From the NCBI GenBank assembly GCA_001603805.1, contig LUZY01000013.1, forward strand, positions 186,001 through 250,000: 64,000 nucleotides of DNA, in the 5' to 3' direction. The stretch is from Deferribacterales bacterium Deferri_01. Its GTDB lineage: Bacteria > Chrysiogenota > Deferribacteres > Deferribacterales > Geovibrionaceae. This document shows positions 24,914 to 32,905 of the stretch, one piece after another; within the stretch, counting starts at the first letter, position 1, and each line of letters starts with the position of its first letter. The position numbers and the translations under genes are program-made. The notes under the pieces were generated by a model. That model worked only from the letters and a program-made list of their open reading frames with translations, was not told the origin of the DNA and made no database searches.

Positions 24914-25567
24914 ATGTTTAGAATAATAATTGCAGCAGCAGCCTCACTGGCTCTTGCCGGGTGCATGGCTTCAAAAACAGAAACGCCGAAGCCAGCGGCT
25001 CATAATACAAAGCAGGTTCAGCAGATACGGGCAGATGATGCTTTTGATGAGCTTGAAAAAGAAGTTAGCGGGCAGGGGACAGGTCTTGAAAGCATGGAGA
25101 AACCTATTCCTGCTGTTCCATCACCTGCTGTTGAGACAAAAACACCTGAAATTCCAAAGCCAGATATGCAGAATAAGGCAGTTTATAAAAACAATCTTGG
25201 TCCGGCAACTAAATATCCCATGCAGGGAGGTTTTCCCGTGTGGTTTGCCACTCCTAATATGGATGGATATATAGGCGCTGTGGGTATAGCCAAACAGCAG
25301 GCAAGGGGCGGAATTGCAGCACAGAGAAGAATTGCAAAAGCTCTGGCGCAAAGTGAACTTGCCAGAACGATAAAAGTTATAGTAAATACTGAAGTGAATA
25401 TAGAAAAGCTTAACGTGGATACGCAGACTCTTAAATATTACCGGAGCAAAGTTTCGACTCTTTCCAGGCATCAGGCTGAAGAGGTTTTGAGCGATTTTGA
25501 AATCAGGGATGAATGGCTCGATCAGAAAACAAAAGAGCTTTATGTGTGGCTTGTTCTGAAGAAATAA
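24914..25567 (+). CDS. LPP20-like lipoprotein with Pro-rich N-terminal linker
   Basis: A 217-residue lipoprotein with lipobox LAGC. About 75 residues of Pro/Lys/Glu-rich linker (KPIPAVPSPAVETKTPEIPK) separate it from the LPP20-like domain: FPVWFATPNMDGYIGAVGIA, GIAAQRRIAKALAQSELART and the ending KTKELYVWLVLKK. That ending closely resembles the ending of the 138-residue protein upstream, so the two are likely paralogues. It lies 8 bases after the transglycosylase gene in the same operon. Confidence 0.78.
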   Translation: MFRIIIAAAASLALAGCMASKTETPKPAAHNTKQVQQIRADDAFDELEKEVSGQGTGLESMEKPIPAVPSPAVETKTPEIPKPDMQNKAVYKNNLGPATKYPMQGGFPVWFATPNMDGYIGAVGIAKQQARGGIAAQRRIAKALAQSELARTIKVIVNTEVNIEKLNVDTQTLKYYRSKVSTLSRHQAEEVLSDFEIRDEWLDQKTKELYVWLVLKK

Positions 25568-25749
25568 ACCGTCTGAACTACAAGTAACAGTGTAAACGTT
25601 CATGTTATTTGCTTTTTTTGTCATTTCCTGTTAATGTTTTTTACTCTGATTACGATACTTATATTGTCGGACGTTGTCCCGTTTTGTTATTATGAATTAA
25701 GTTGTATTATATCTGTGGAAATATACTTTCAGTTGTATGAGGGGGTATG

Positions 25750-26082
25750 ATGAAAATACACACTGAGGATTACGGTCAGTTTAAAGTTCTGAAAGTCGCC
25801 GGAAAGGTAGACATACTTACTTCCTCCGAGATCAGAGCGAAACTTGCCGAAGTTGCCCGTGCGAGGATTTCTGTTCTCGTGGTGGATCTTGATAAAGTTG
25901 TGTATATGGATTCATCCGGACTTGCCACTTTTCTTGAAGGACTCAAAAGTATGAAGGAATACGGCGGAGTTCTTAGGCTTGTAAATGTTCCCGAAAGGAT
26001 TGATAAAGTTCTGAAACTCATGAAACTTGATCAGGTTTTTGAAGTTTATGAATCAGTTGAAGACGCTGCCAAAGGAAAGTAG
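25750..26082 (+). CDS. STAS-domain protein (anti-sigma factor antagonist type)
   Basis: SpoIIAA-like single-domain protein of 110 residues. KVAGKVDILTSSEIRAKL begins the domain, and the phosphorylatable serine is in YMDSSGLATFLEG, a perfect match to the DSSG motif. Such proteins switch partners with anti-sigma kinases or act in two-component-like phosphorylation circuits. No kinase or sigma factor is adjacent. Two ATG codons occur in tandem at 25747 and 25750; the second has better spacing from the GAGGGGG ribosome-binding site. It converges on the cytochrome b gene with a shared terminator. Confidence 0.88.
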   Translation: MKIHTEDYGQFKVLKVAGKVDILTSSEIRAKLAEVARARISVLVVDLDKVVYMDSSGLATFLEGLKSMKEYGGVLRLVNVPERIDKVLKLMKLDQVFEVYESVEDAAKGK

Positions 26083-26121
26083 TACCCGGTAAACTGATAA
26101 AACGTTCAAATGATTGCTCAT

Positions 26122-26154
26122 AAAAAAAGCCGCTTCAGCTGAAGCGGCTTTTCT
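26122..26154. terminator. Bidirectional terminator between STAS and cytochrome b genes
   Basis: A perfect 12-base-pair inverted repeat, AAAAGCCGCTTC / GAAGCGGCTTTT, with a 4-base centre AGCT. A-tracts and T-tracts on both sides let it serve both convergent genes. Confidence 0.9.
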
Positions 26155-26175
26155 GTTTATATATTTAGTGTGTTC

Positions 26176-26874
26176 TTAATCATCCGAAACGTCTGTTTTC
26201 CAGCCGGAGAATATCGAACTGATATCGCCGGCACGGGTTCTAAAATCCACAAGAGCAGCCGCATAGAGGTGAACTACAAGGAAAGTCGCTATGAGGAACA
26301 CTACAAAATAGTGGATCATTCTTATATACTGCACGTTGCCTATGTAGCTGAACCAACTGAGCATTCCGTAAAGAGCCCCGTTAGGATCATTAAGCGACCA
26401 GAGGTAAAAACCACTTAATATCTGAAAGAAAAATATACAGAACACACCGATATAAGCATACTGAGCCATAGGGTTATGCGTGATGATGTGTTTTGGGTGC
26501 TTTTCAAGAAAAGCGTAATACTTGAGGTACTGTATTATCATATTTCTGTCTTTTTTATTGAACGGGTTGTAGAAAGTGCGCCAGTTAGCGTATTCGTTGC
26601 CTATGATTACATAAACAATCCTCAACAGCACACTGAAAGTAAAGACTATTCCCGTTACAAAGTGTAAAAAGCGTATCTGCCCCATGACGTAAGGCTCTGT
26701 CAGAGCATTGTCATAAGTGAAGAAAGGGTAGTGAATGTAAAGCCCTGTGCCGATTAAAAGCGTAATACAGATTACATTAAGCCAGTGGCTGAACCTTACA
26801 GGCATCTGCCAGACATAAATGAAGCCTTTAGCCGGACAAAGATGACGCATCTCTGCGGTGAGTTTAGGAGTCAT
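26176..26874 (-). CDS. Ni/Fe-hydrogenase-type b-type cytochrome subunit
   Basis: Membrane dihaem cytochrome b that passes electrons from a periplasmic hydrogenase (or similar oxidoreductase) to the quinone pool. Four hydrophobic helices carry histidines at RFSHWLNVI, IRFLHFVTG, MIHYFVV and LVVHLYAA, the usual haem ligands of HyaC/HupC proteins. The C-terminus RTRAGDISSIFSGWKTDVSD matches this hydrogenase-linked family. 232 residues is normal. No hydrogenase large or small subunit gene adjoins it in this window, so it is an orphan here; its partner may be encoded elsewhere or be a different enzyme. Confidence 0.87.
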   Translation of the reverse strand: MTPKLTAEMRHLCPAKGFIYVWQMPVRFSHWLNVICITLLIGTGLYIHYPFFTYDNALTEPYVMGQIRFLHFVTGIVFTFSVLLRIVYVIIGNEYANWRTFYNPFNKKDRNMIIQYLKYYAFLEKHPKHIITHNPMAQYAYIGVFCIFFFQILSGFYLWSLNDPNGALYGMLSWFSYIGNVQYIRMIHYFVVFLIATFLVVHLYAAALVDFRTRAGDISSIFSGWKTDVSDD

Positions 26875-27028
26875 TGCAACCTCCGGAATATACTTATGAA
26901 CTTATGATACAACTCTTCGCATTTGATGTCCAGTCGAATAAGCGTTTTATTATGAAAATCCGCTCATTTATCAGTTGCTTTTAATGCTGTAAATCAGTAT
27001 TTGCATAAACACTGGCTGCTTCTTTAAT

Positions 27029-27604
27029 TCAGGCTCTTTTTTCAAGATCCGGCAGAATATCACGAAGGAAAAGCTTCACACTTAAAAGCTCAGATCCTTC
27101 AAGCTTTGCCAGAATTTCATCGTATTTGGCTTCAAAAGGTGATTTATTGCCGAGGTTCTTTTCATAGAGACACTCAAGCAGGGCATCAATATTATCAGCG
27201 TATTTGAGAATGCGTCCTTCCATTGAGGAGTCTTTTCCGTCAAACAGTATATCTCTGAAAACCTCTTTATACGGTTCACTGAACGAGCTTAAAAGCATGT
27301 CTTCTGCTATGAGAACTTCAATTTCCTCCACCATATATTTCATCTTCTCTGTCCGGTGCTTTACATGGCTGAGAATATCCCCGGTGAAGGCTTCGGATAC
27401 ATCATGATTAAGGGCTTTTTTATAAAGCTTGCCCCAGTCAACTTTATTTCCTGCGTTTTCTTCCATTATTCCGAGGAGCTGGGCTACCTGAGCCACAGAA
27501 AAGGAGTGTTCTGCCACAGAAGCCCGTCTGTGCATGAAATCGCTAGCCCATCGTCCGATATTGTTAAGCTTTTTTACTGATAAAAGATAGTCTGCTGCGC
27601 TCAT
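27029..27604 (-). CDS. HD-domain phosphohydrolase, YfbR (5'-deoxynucleotidase)-like
   Basis: Metal-dependent phosphohydrolase of 191 residues. The pattern NIGRWASDFMHRRASVAEHS with the metal-binding HD in KKALNHDVSEAFTGDI is characteristic of the YfbR/5'-deoxynucleotidase group; a downstream DNIDALLECLYE provides the final aspartate. It probably dephosphorylates deoxynucleoside monophosphates. It diverges from the small cysteine protein and malic enzyme genes. Confidence 0.87.
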   Translation of the reverse strand: MSAADYLLSVKKLNNIGRWASDFMHRRASVAEHSFSVAQVAQLLGIMEENAGNKVDWGKLYKKALNHDVSEAFTGDILSHVKHRTEKMKYMVEEIEVLIAEDMLLSSFSEPYKEVFRDILFDGKDSSMEGRILKYADNIDALLECLYEKNLGNKSPFEAKYDEILAKLEGSELLSVKLFLRDILPDLEKRA

Positions 27605-27740
27605 TATCCACCCTTACTTTGTCTTATCGTTTATAATACTATGGGGCAGTGGTACTGTACAGGTATAATCATGTAATCAATTCTCTTTACAGAGCATATT
27701 ACATGGCATATCCTTAGTTTAAAAATTATTGCGGAATATA

Positions 27741-27926
27741 ATGAACGAAAAAGAGATAAAATGCCTGACCTGTGTCCATTTGAGAAAGATTAAGCTCGAA
27801 GAGCTTAAAGGCTCATGGAAAATGCGCTGTGCGCTCACGGGCAGGTTTATGAAGGAAGCAAAAACCAGATGCAGAGATTACGAATCAGAAACGTGGGAAC
27901 GTTTTGTTGATGAAGAGGATAAGTAG
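27741..27926 (+). CDS. Small cysteine-rich protein, probably zinc-binding
   Basis: A 61-residue protein with four cysteines in the pattern CLTC-x20-C-x14-C (CLTCVHLRK, MRCALTGRFM, TRCRDYE). The residues around them are charged, as in small zinc-finger or redox proteins. I do not recognise the family. The ATG at 27741 follows GGAATATA; an in-frame TTG at 27729 is less likely. The gene ends 9 bases before the malic enzyme start and should be co-transcribed with it. Confidence 0.65.
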   Translation: MNEKEIKCLTCVHLRKIKLEELKGSWKMRCALTGRFMKEAKTRCRDYESETWERFVDEEDK

Positions 27927-27935
27927 GAGGATTTA

Positions 27936-29273
27936 ATGCTTTTCGAGTATTCAAATAAAACCATAAAGTCTATCAGGGTCAAAATTACTGATAAACCCGG
28001 CTATCTGGGCAGACTCACAAGCCTTGTGGGAACTATGGACGGCATGTTCGGAGAGATAAAGTCTGTCCACATAGGTAAAGGCTATAAGATTCGTGATCTT
28101 GACGTATATACCGACAGTGAGGAGCAGCTTAAGGCCATACTCACTGAGATGGAAAAACTTGACGGCATAGAGATTATAGCTGTTAAAGACATAGTGGAAG
28201 AATATCATCAGGGCGGCAAGTTCAAGATCGTGCCGACTGTGCCGGTGGAAACTATTGATGATCTCAAAATTGTTTATACCCCCGGTGTTGCATCTATATG
28301 CAAACAGATTGCGGCTGATAAGAGCCTTGCAGATAAATTTACCACCATACCAAACAATGTGGCGATAGTTACAAACGGAACAGCCATACTTGGTTTGGGG
28401 GATATAGGTGCGGTAGCCGGAATGCCGGTGATGGAAGGAAAAGCTCTGCTCTTCAGCAGACTGTCAGATATAAACGGAGTGCCTATATTGATTGAGTCAC
28501 ACGACTCTGAGGTGATAATAGAAACAGTTAAGAATATTGCACCCACATTTGGAGCTATAAAACTTGAGGATATAAAAGCACCTGAGTGTTTTGAAATTGA
28601 AAAAAGGCTTCAGGATATGCTTGATATACCCGTTATGCACGATGACCAGCACGGAACCGCAGTTGTGGTGCTTGCTGCACTCATCAATATTGCAAAATAC
28701 ACCTTTATAAACCTGCATCAGTCCAGCGTGGGCTTTATAGGGCTTGGAGCTGCCGGAACAGGCATATTCAAGCTGCTTAAGGCTTACGGGGTTACAAAAC
28801 TCATGGGTACTGACCTTAACCAGCAGGCTAAAGACCTTTTTCAGGAGCTTGGCGGTATTCCCACTGATCTTAACGGAGTAATGAAAAACTCCCGTATTGT
28901 TATTGCAACCACAGGCTGCCCTGAACTTATAAAACCGGAAATGATACAGCCCGGACAAGTGATACTGGCTCTTTCAAACCCTAATCCGGAAATTGATCCT
29001 GAGCTTGCTGTTAAATCAGGTGCAATATTCGCCGCAGACGGCAAATCAGTAAACAATGCACTTGCATTCCCCGGAGTTTTTAAAGGGGCTCTCACTGCAA
29101 AGGCAAAGGTTATCAATGACAGAATGAAGATTGCAGCGGCTAAGACAATTGCTTCATTTGCCCTTGAGGGGGATCTTGTACCGAATATTCTGGATAGAAA
29201 AGTTCATGATGCAGTGGCTCTTGCTGTTGAGCAGGAAGCCTTTAAATCCGGCGCTGCCGTTAATCCGGAATAA
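27936..29273 (+). CDS. NAD(P)-dependent malic enzyme with N-terminal ACT-like domain
   Basis: Oxidatively decarboxylates malate to pyruvate. Residues 1-85 form an ACT-like regulatory domain (KSIRVKITDKPGYLGRLTSL), which suggests allosteric control by a small ligand. The catalytic part has KIVYTPGVASICKQIA, GDIGAVAGMPVMEGKA, the substrate/metal region EDIKAPECFEIE, VMHDDQHGTAVV and a Rossmann motif VGFIGLGAAGTGIFK. 445 residues suits the small bacterial enzymes. A very good ribosome-binding site (taggagg) precedes the ATG. Confidence 0.92.
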   Translation: MLFEYSNKTIKSIRVKITDKPGYLGRLTSLVGTMDGMFGEIKSVHIGKGYKIRDLDVYTDSEEQLKAILTEMEKLDGIEIIAVKDIVEEYHQGGKFKIVPTVPVETIDDLKIVYTPGVASICKQIAADKSLADKFTTIPNNVAIVTNGTAILGLGDIGAVAGMPVMEGKALLFSRLSDINGVPILIESHDSEVIIETVKNIAPTFGAIKLEDIKAPECFEIEKRLQDMLDIPVMHDDQHGTAVVVLAALINIAKYTFINLHQSSVGFIGLGAAGTGIFKLLKAYGVTKLMGTDLNQQAKDLFQELGGIPTDLNGVMKNSRIVIATTGCPELIKPEMIQPGQVILALSNPNPEIDPELAVKSGAIFAADGKSVNNALAFPGVFKGALTAKAKVINDRMKIAAAKTIASFALEGDLVPNILDRKVHDAVALAVEQEAFKSGAAVNPE

Positions 29274-29278
29274 AACGC

Positions 29279-29530
29279 ATGAAAAGATTGCAAACTGCCG
29301 TTATTCTGACGGCAGTTCTTTTTTCAGGCTGTTCAATGACCCGTGAATTTGGCGACAGCTTCAAAAGAGAGTACAACAATGCCAAGCCTGAGGCAAAGCA
29401 GCAGTGGAAGGAAACTAAAAAAAGCGCAGGGGAGCTTCCATCTGATGCCAAAGATGCAGCAGAAAAGTTTAAGGACGGCACTGCGGACGTCTATGAAGGT
29501 ATAAAAGAGGATGTGAAAAAAATCCGCTGA
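29279..29530 (+). CDS. Small lipoprotein of unknown function
   Basis: An 83-residue protein with a lipoprotein signal (AVLFSGC) followed by a charged, helical, Lys/Asp/Ala-rich body (EYNNAKPEAKQQWKETKKSA). No conserved domain is recognised. It starts 5 bases after the malic enzyme stop and is likely co-transcribed. Its composition resembles small envelope or stress lipoproteins, but that is only a resemblance. Confidence 0.65.
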   Translation: MKRLQTAVILTAVLFSGCSMTREFGDSFKREYNNAKPEAKQQWKETKKSAGELPSDAKDAAEKFKDGTADVYEGIKEDVKKIR

Positions 29531-29619
29531 ACAGCATAAATCTTATTTAATCTTGAGTTTCCGTTAATTACTTATTATTATTTCCGCTGATTATTACTTG
29601 GATAATTTAAGGAGCAGGA

Positions 29620-30609
29620 ATGCCTCAGAATATTCTTTTGGTATGGATCGGCAAAATAGGTGATTTTGTTGTATCCACTTCATTTATAAGGGCTTTACGT
29701 AAAAGATATCCGGACGCCAACATTACTGTTGTGCTTAGTGATTTTGTTGCTGAACTGGCACATACAGTCCCGGAGCTTGACAGAATAATTGTCTTCCCTA
29801 AAAAAAAGATTGCTAAGAACCTTTTCCCTTTTCTGGGCACATATTTCGGCAAAAAATGGGATCTTTGTATAGATCTTAATCCTAGCCGTTCCACCTCCGC
29901 CGGCTGGCTTACAAGGCTTTCAGGGGCAAAAAGAAGGGTTTCTTCTTTTAATGAAAACTGCGAAAAATTTTACACTGAAATGATAAAAGTCGGTGTTAAT
30001 CAGGAACATATGCTTGAGATTTATAAGCAGTTTGCAGAATATTTTGATGCCGGCGATGAGTTTGACTACAAGCTTTCCATAACTTTTACAGGTGCTGATA
30101 TGGCAGCCGCAGGGAAGATTTTTGAACAGCTTGACATAAAACAGGATGAAAAGTTTGCCATTGTTCACCCCGGCAATTTCTCCAAACCCCGTTCGTGCTG
30201 GGCAGCGGATAAGTTCGCCGCTCTTACAGCTTACCTTACGGAGCATTCCGACTTCAAACCGGTTTTCATCTCCGGTCCCGGTGAAAGCGAAAAGGTCAGG
30301 GATGTCATTTCGCAATCCGGTGTCAGCTGCGCTCTGGCTCCCAATATGCCGCTTCCTGTTCTTGCTGCGTTTTTAAGCAAGGCATCAATGTTTATAGGCA
30401 ACTCCACTGGGACACTTCATATTGCGGAAGCTGTCGGTGTGCCCACTCTCAGCTTTAACAGGGCTTATTCATATGATGTCTGGCGTCCTATTACTCCTAA
30501 GTCTGTCGCCATAAAAGGACCGGAAAAAGAAGTTGGCAGTATTCCTCTTGAAGAAGGTGTGGAAGGGCTTAAAAAACTCTTTGAACTAAACGGCTATAAC
30601 TTCAAATAA
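29620..30609 (+). CDS. Glycosyltransferase family 9 protein (LPS heptosyltransferase-like)
   Basis: Transfers heptose or a related sugar onto lipopolysaccharide core, at the inner face of the membrane. The N-terminus ILLVWIGKIGDFVVSTSFIR and the nucleotide-sugar-binding half (KFAIVHPGNFSKPRSCWAAD, MFIGNSTGTLHIAEAVGVP) match family GT9. 329 residues is normal. It is a single gene with a good ribosome-binding site (aaggagc), in no LPS cluster here, so the acceptor sugar remains open. Confidence 0.87.
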   Translation: MPQNILLVWIGKIGDFVVSTSFIRALRKRYPDANITVVLSDFVAELAHTVPELDRIIVFPKKKIAKNLFPFLGTYFGKKWDLCIDLNPSRSTSAGWLTRLSGAKRRVSSFNENCEKFYTEMIKVGVNQEHMLEIYKQFAEYFDAGDEFDYKLSITFTGADMAAAGKIFEQLDIKQDEKFAIVHPGNFSKPRSCWAADKFAALTAYLTEHSDFKPVFISGPGESEKVRDVISQSGVSCALAPNMPLPVLAAFLSKASMFIGNSTGTLHIAEAVGVPTLSFNRAYSYDVWRPITPKSVAIKGPEKEVGSIPLEEGVEGLKKLFELNGYNFK

Positions 30610-30632
30610 AAAGGGCAGGTTAACCCCGCCCG
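30608..30632 (-). terminator. Intrinsic terminator of the chemoreceptor gene
   Basis: On the minus strand GGGCGGGG-TTAA-CCTGCCC is followed by TTTTTATTT. It overlaps the end of the convergent glycosyltransferase gene. Confidence 0.75.
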
Positions 30633-30644
30633 ATACTCAATATT

Positions 30645-32414
30645 CTATTTTTTGATCTCTTCCGGCATTATTCCGGTTATAAGCGCACCCCAGTGTTTCC
30701 CTTTAACATATATCGGCATGGATATATCATTAAAGACCTCTCCGGTATCTCTGATTATAGTCTGAAGGAGAATAGGTTTCTGGTTCTGGGCGCGTTTTCT
30801 TTCAGCCTGTGAGCCAAAGTAAACCTTCATATGACGGCTGAACTTAAGGTCAGTATCCTTGTTCCCCGTAAGTTCTTTGGAAAACTCGGAATGATGCACA
30901 GGCAGATATCCTTTCCTGTTGATCGGAACTGAGTATATAAGATTAGGCATTTTTCGCAGAATACTGTCAAGCCTGCCTTGAATTTCGCTTTTTAAAGCTT
31001 GTCTGTAGGAGATATCGTATTTCTGCGGGAACGTGTTCTTGACTGCGGAACAGTTTTCATCAAAAATATTTATCCCTTTATCGGAAAGTTTTTCAAGACT
31101 TGTCTGGATCTCATTTCTGAACGCAGCAATTTCCATGGCTGTTTTTTCAAATTCGCCTCTACCGGTTTTAAATGTTGCCATAATTTCCTGAAGCTCTTCC
31201 GCTTCATCACGCAGAGTGTTTGTGCTTGTTCTGGTTTCGGTCATCATGTGGGCAACCTGATTGCTTAGTTCACGGATATTGACTATGTTTTCATGAACCT
31301 CGCTGTTGGTAACTGAAAGCTCTTCGATAGCAGATGCAATAGTCATAAGCTGGGTGTTATTTCTTTCAAAGTCATTTACCATACTGACAAATTTTGTAGC
31401 AGACTCAGTAACCACGTTTTTAGTGTTGTCAGTATAGCTAACAATAACTTCAGTTTCTTTTTCTGTATTTTTAACAAGATTGATCATTTCGCTGACGTTG
31501 TTTTCTATTTCGTCAGTGGCGTCTTTAACTCTTTCTGCAAGCTTGCGTACTTCATCAGCGACCACAGCAAAGCCTCTGCCGTGTTCTCCCGCTCTGGCGG
31601 CTTCTATTGCAGCGTTAAGTGCCAGAAGATTTGTCTGCTCTGATATATCTTTAATAAGCGATATGATCTGCTTTATATTAGCAGAATTATTTGAGAGGGC
31701 ATCAACAGTGTTGCCGAAACTGCCCAGCATTGAACCCACCTGCGATATTTCACCGCTTGCTTCCTCAAGCCTGATAGAAATATCCTTTGCACTTTCAAGG
31801 TTTGTTGTTGTGGAGGAGGATATTTCCTGAGAGTTTACGGCTATTTCATTTATAGCAGTGGTAGACTGTTCGCTCGCAGTGAATATAAGCTCTGCCATGT
31901 TGTTCTGTCTTGTTATGCTTTCTGTGGCAAAGTCAACTGCTTTACTAACTTTTTCGCCGCCTATAGCCACTTCAATTCCGATATTTCTTGAAACACAGAT
32001 ATTCCTTCGCAGATGATCCATAAAAGAGTCATAGCTCTCAGCCATCTGACGGAATTCATCATAGCTCATTTTAGGCAGTGAACAGGATATATCGCTGGAG
32101 TTTACATCTGTGCTTTCAAAAACATGTATCATAGCCTTTACTGGTCGTATGAAAAGGTGACGCATAAACAGAATGATAAAAGTCCCTGCACCTATGCTTA
32201 AACAGACCATGACAGCGATGATAATGAGTGAGCCGGTCAGAAATGACTCAACTTCAGGAATACCGGAACGCACAGCGAATGTTCTTTCTCTTATATAGAG
32301 AACTGCGACAGTTATAATATTAAGAAGGATAAGAAATCCTACGTTACCGATAATCTTTTTTGATATTGAGTCAAAGAAGTGCATTTCAAGATATTCATAG
32401 ATCTTCATAAACAT
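30645..32414 (-). CDS. Methyl-accepting chemotaxis protein with C-terminal sensor-like domain
   Basis: Chemoreceptor of 589 residues. Two membrane helices lie near 22-42 and 60-85 with only a very short periplasmic loop between them; a HAMP-like segment follows, then the signalling hairpin [20 protein letters not shown] and [19 protein letters not shown]. After the methyl-accepting coiled coil, about 120 residues (from [16 protein letters not shown] to the end) look like a small PAS/Cache-like domain with [17 protein letters not shown]. The likely ligand domain is therefore cytoplasmic and C-terminal. ATG 32414 with AGGTGA before it is preferred over GTG 32423. It diverges from the Lap operon. 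Confidence 0.88.
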   Translation of the reverse strand: MFMKIYEYLEMHFFDSISKKIIGNVGFLILLNIITVAVLYIRERTFAVRSGIPEVESFLTGSLIIIAVMVCLSIGAGTFIILFMRHLFIRPVKAMIHVFESTDVNSSDISCSLPKMSYDEFRQMAESYDSFMDHLRRNICVSRNIGIEVAIGGEKVSKAVDFATESITRQNNMAELIFTASEQSTTAINEIAVNSQEISSSTTTNLESAKDISIRLEEASGEISQVGSMLGSFGNTVDALSNNSANIKQIISLIKDISEQTNLLALNAAIEAARAGEHGRGFAVVADEVRKLAERVKDATDEIENNVSEMINLVKNTEKETEVIVSYTDNTKNVVTESATKFVSMVNDFERNNTQLMTIASAIEELSVTNSEVHENIVNIRELSNQVAHMMTETRTSTNTLRDEAEELQEIMATFKTGRGEFEKTAMEIAAFRNEIQTSLEKLSDKGINIFDENCSAVKNTFPQKYDISYRQALKSEIQGRLDSILRKMPNLIYSVPINRKGYLPVHHSEFSKELTGNKDTDLKFSRHMKVYFGSQAERKRAQNQKPILLQTIIRDTGEVFNDISMPIYVKGKHWGALITGIMPEEIKK

Positions 32415-32728
32415 AGAACTCACCTGACAATAAACTTTTCAAACATTAAAAGTGATAGTAGGGGTTGTGTCAAGATATTCTTTTTGAATAGCATGATGTT
32501 ACATCCTTTACGTATGTTCATCTTCATATTGGAGACTATCAGATATATTAATAACTTAAAACGATAGCACGAATAGAGAGGGGCATGTGCCTGCAGTAGT
32601 TTGAATATGTAAAAGAATTTGCATAAACAATTTTTACTGCTACTAACGAATATAATTACATAATTCTTATTCTCAGAAAACACTTATTTTTACAGTGCAG
32701 TGGTTAATTTCGTAAAAAAGATAAAAAA

Positions 32729-32746
32729 ATTGTACGAAGGTACAAT
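32729..32746 (+). promoter_or_regulatory. Palindromic operator upstream of the Lap operon
   Basis: ATTGTACGAAGGTACAAT: 7-base arms around a GAAG centre. A -10-like hexamer (TATATA, 32762-32767) begins 18 bases after the right arm, so the site covers the -35 position, as expected for an activator. On the minus strand before the adhesin gene (50389-50406) 13 of 16 core positions match (TGTACNANGGTACNAT). Best explained as a shared binding site for a dimeric regulator. Confidence 0.65.
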
Positions 32747-32809
32747 ACATCTTTAATTACTTATATATTTGAGAAAAATATCTGTTTCGAGGCTACGTTT
32801 GGGTAAAAT

Positions 32810-32859
32810 TACCACTTATTGATATTAATTTTTGTTTGATTATCAGAATAAGAGTGGTA
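32810..32859 (+). repeat. Imperfect long dyad in the Lap operon leader
   Basis: TACCACTTATTGATA (32810-32824) faces TATCAGAATAAGAGTGGTA (32841-32859), giving about 15 pairs with small bulges and a 16-base loop. If transcribed it would fold as a leader hairpin about 50 bases before the first gene. Confidence 0.5.
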
Positions 32860-32873
32860 TTATTTGATTGTCA

Positions 32874-32892
32874 TTATTGCGTACGTCAATAA
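32874..32892 (+). promoter_or_regulatory. Dyad next to the ribosome-binding site of the Lap operon
   Basis: TTATTG-CGTACGT-CAATAA, 6-base arms with a 7-base centre that again contains GTAC, ending beside the AGGAG ribosome-binding site at 32894-32898. It could be a second operator or part of a translation-control hairpin. Confidence 0.35.
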
Positions 32893-32905
32893 CAGGAGTG
32901 TTAGT

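Larger units (their letters stand above)
32424..32905. other. Long AT-rich regulatory region between the chemoreceptor and the Lap operon
   Basis: Some 480 bases with no credible gene (a short ORF on the minus strand has no ribosome-binding site or recognisable protein). It carries the promoters of both divergent units, a GTAC palindrome at 32729-32746 and two further dyads at 32810-32859 and 32874-32892. Confidence 0.7.

Noticed and set aside
25121-25624. 167-residue minus-strand ORF across the third LPP20 gene
   Set aside because: The plus-strand lipoprotein has signal peptide, domain and operon context; the antisense frame has none of these.
32420-32683. 87-residue minus-strand ORF in the large intergenic region before the Lap operon
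   Set aside because: Composition follows AT-rich DNA, no ribosome-binding site and no family resemblance; the region is better read as regulatory.
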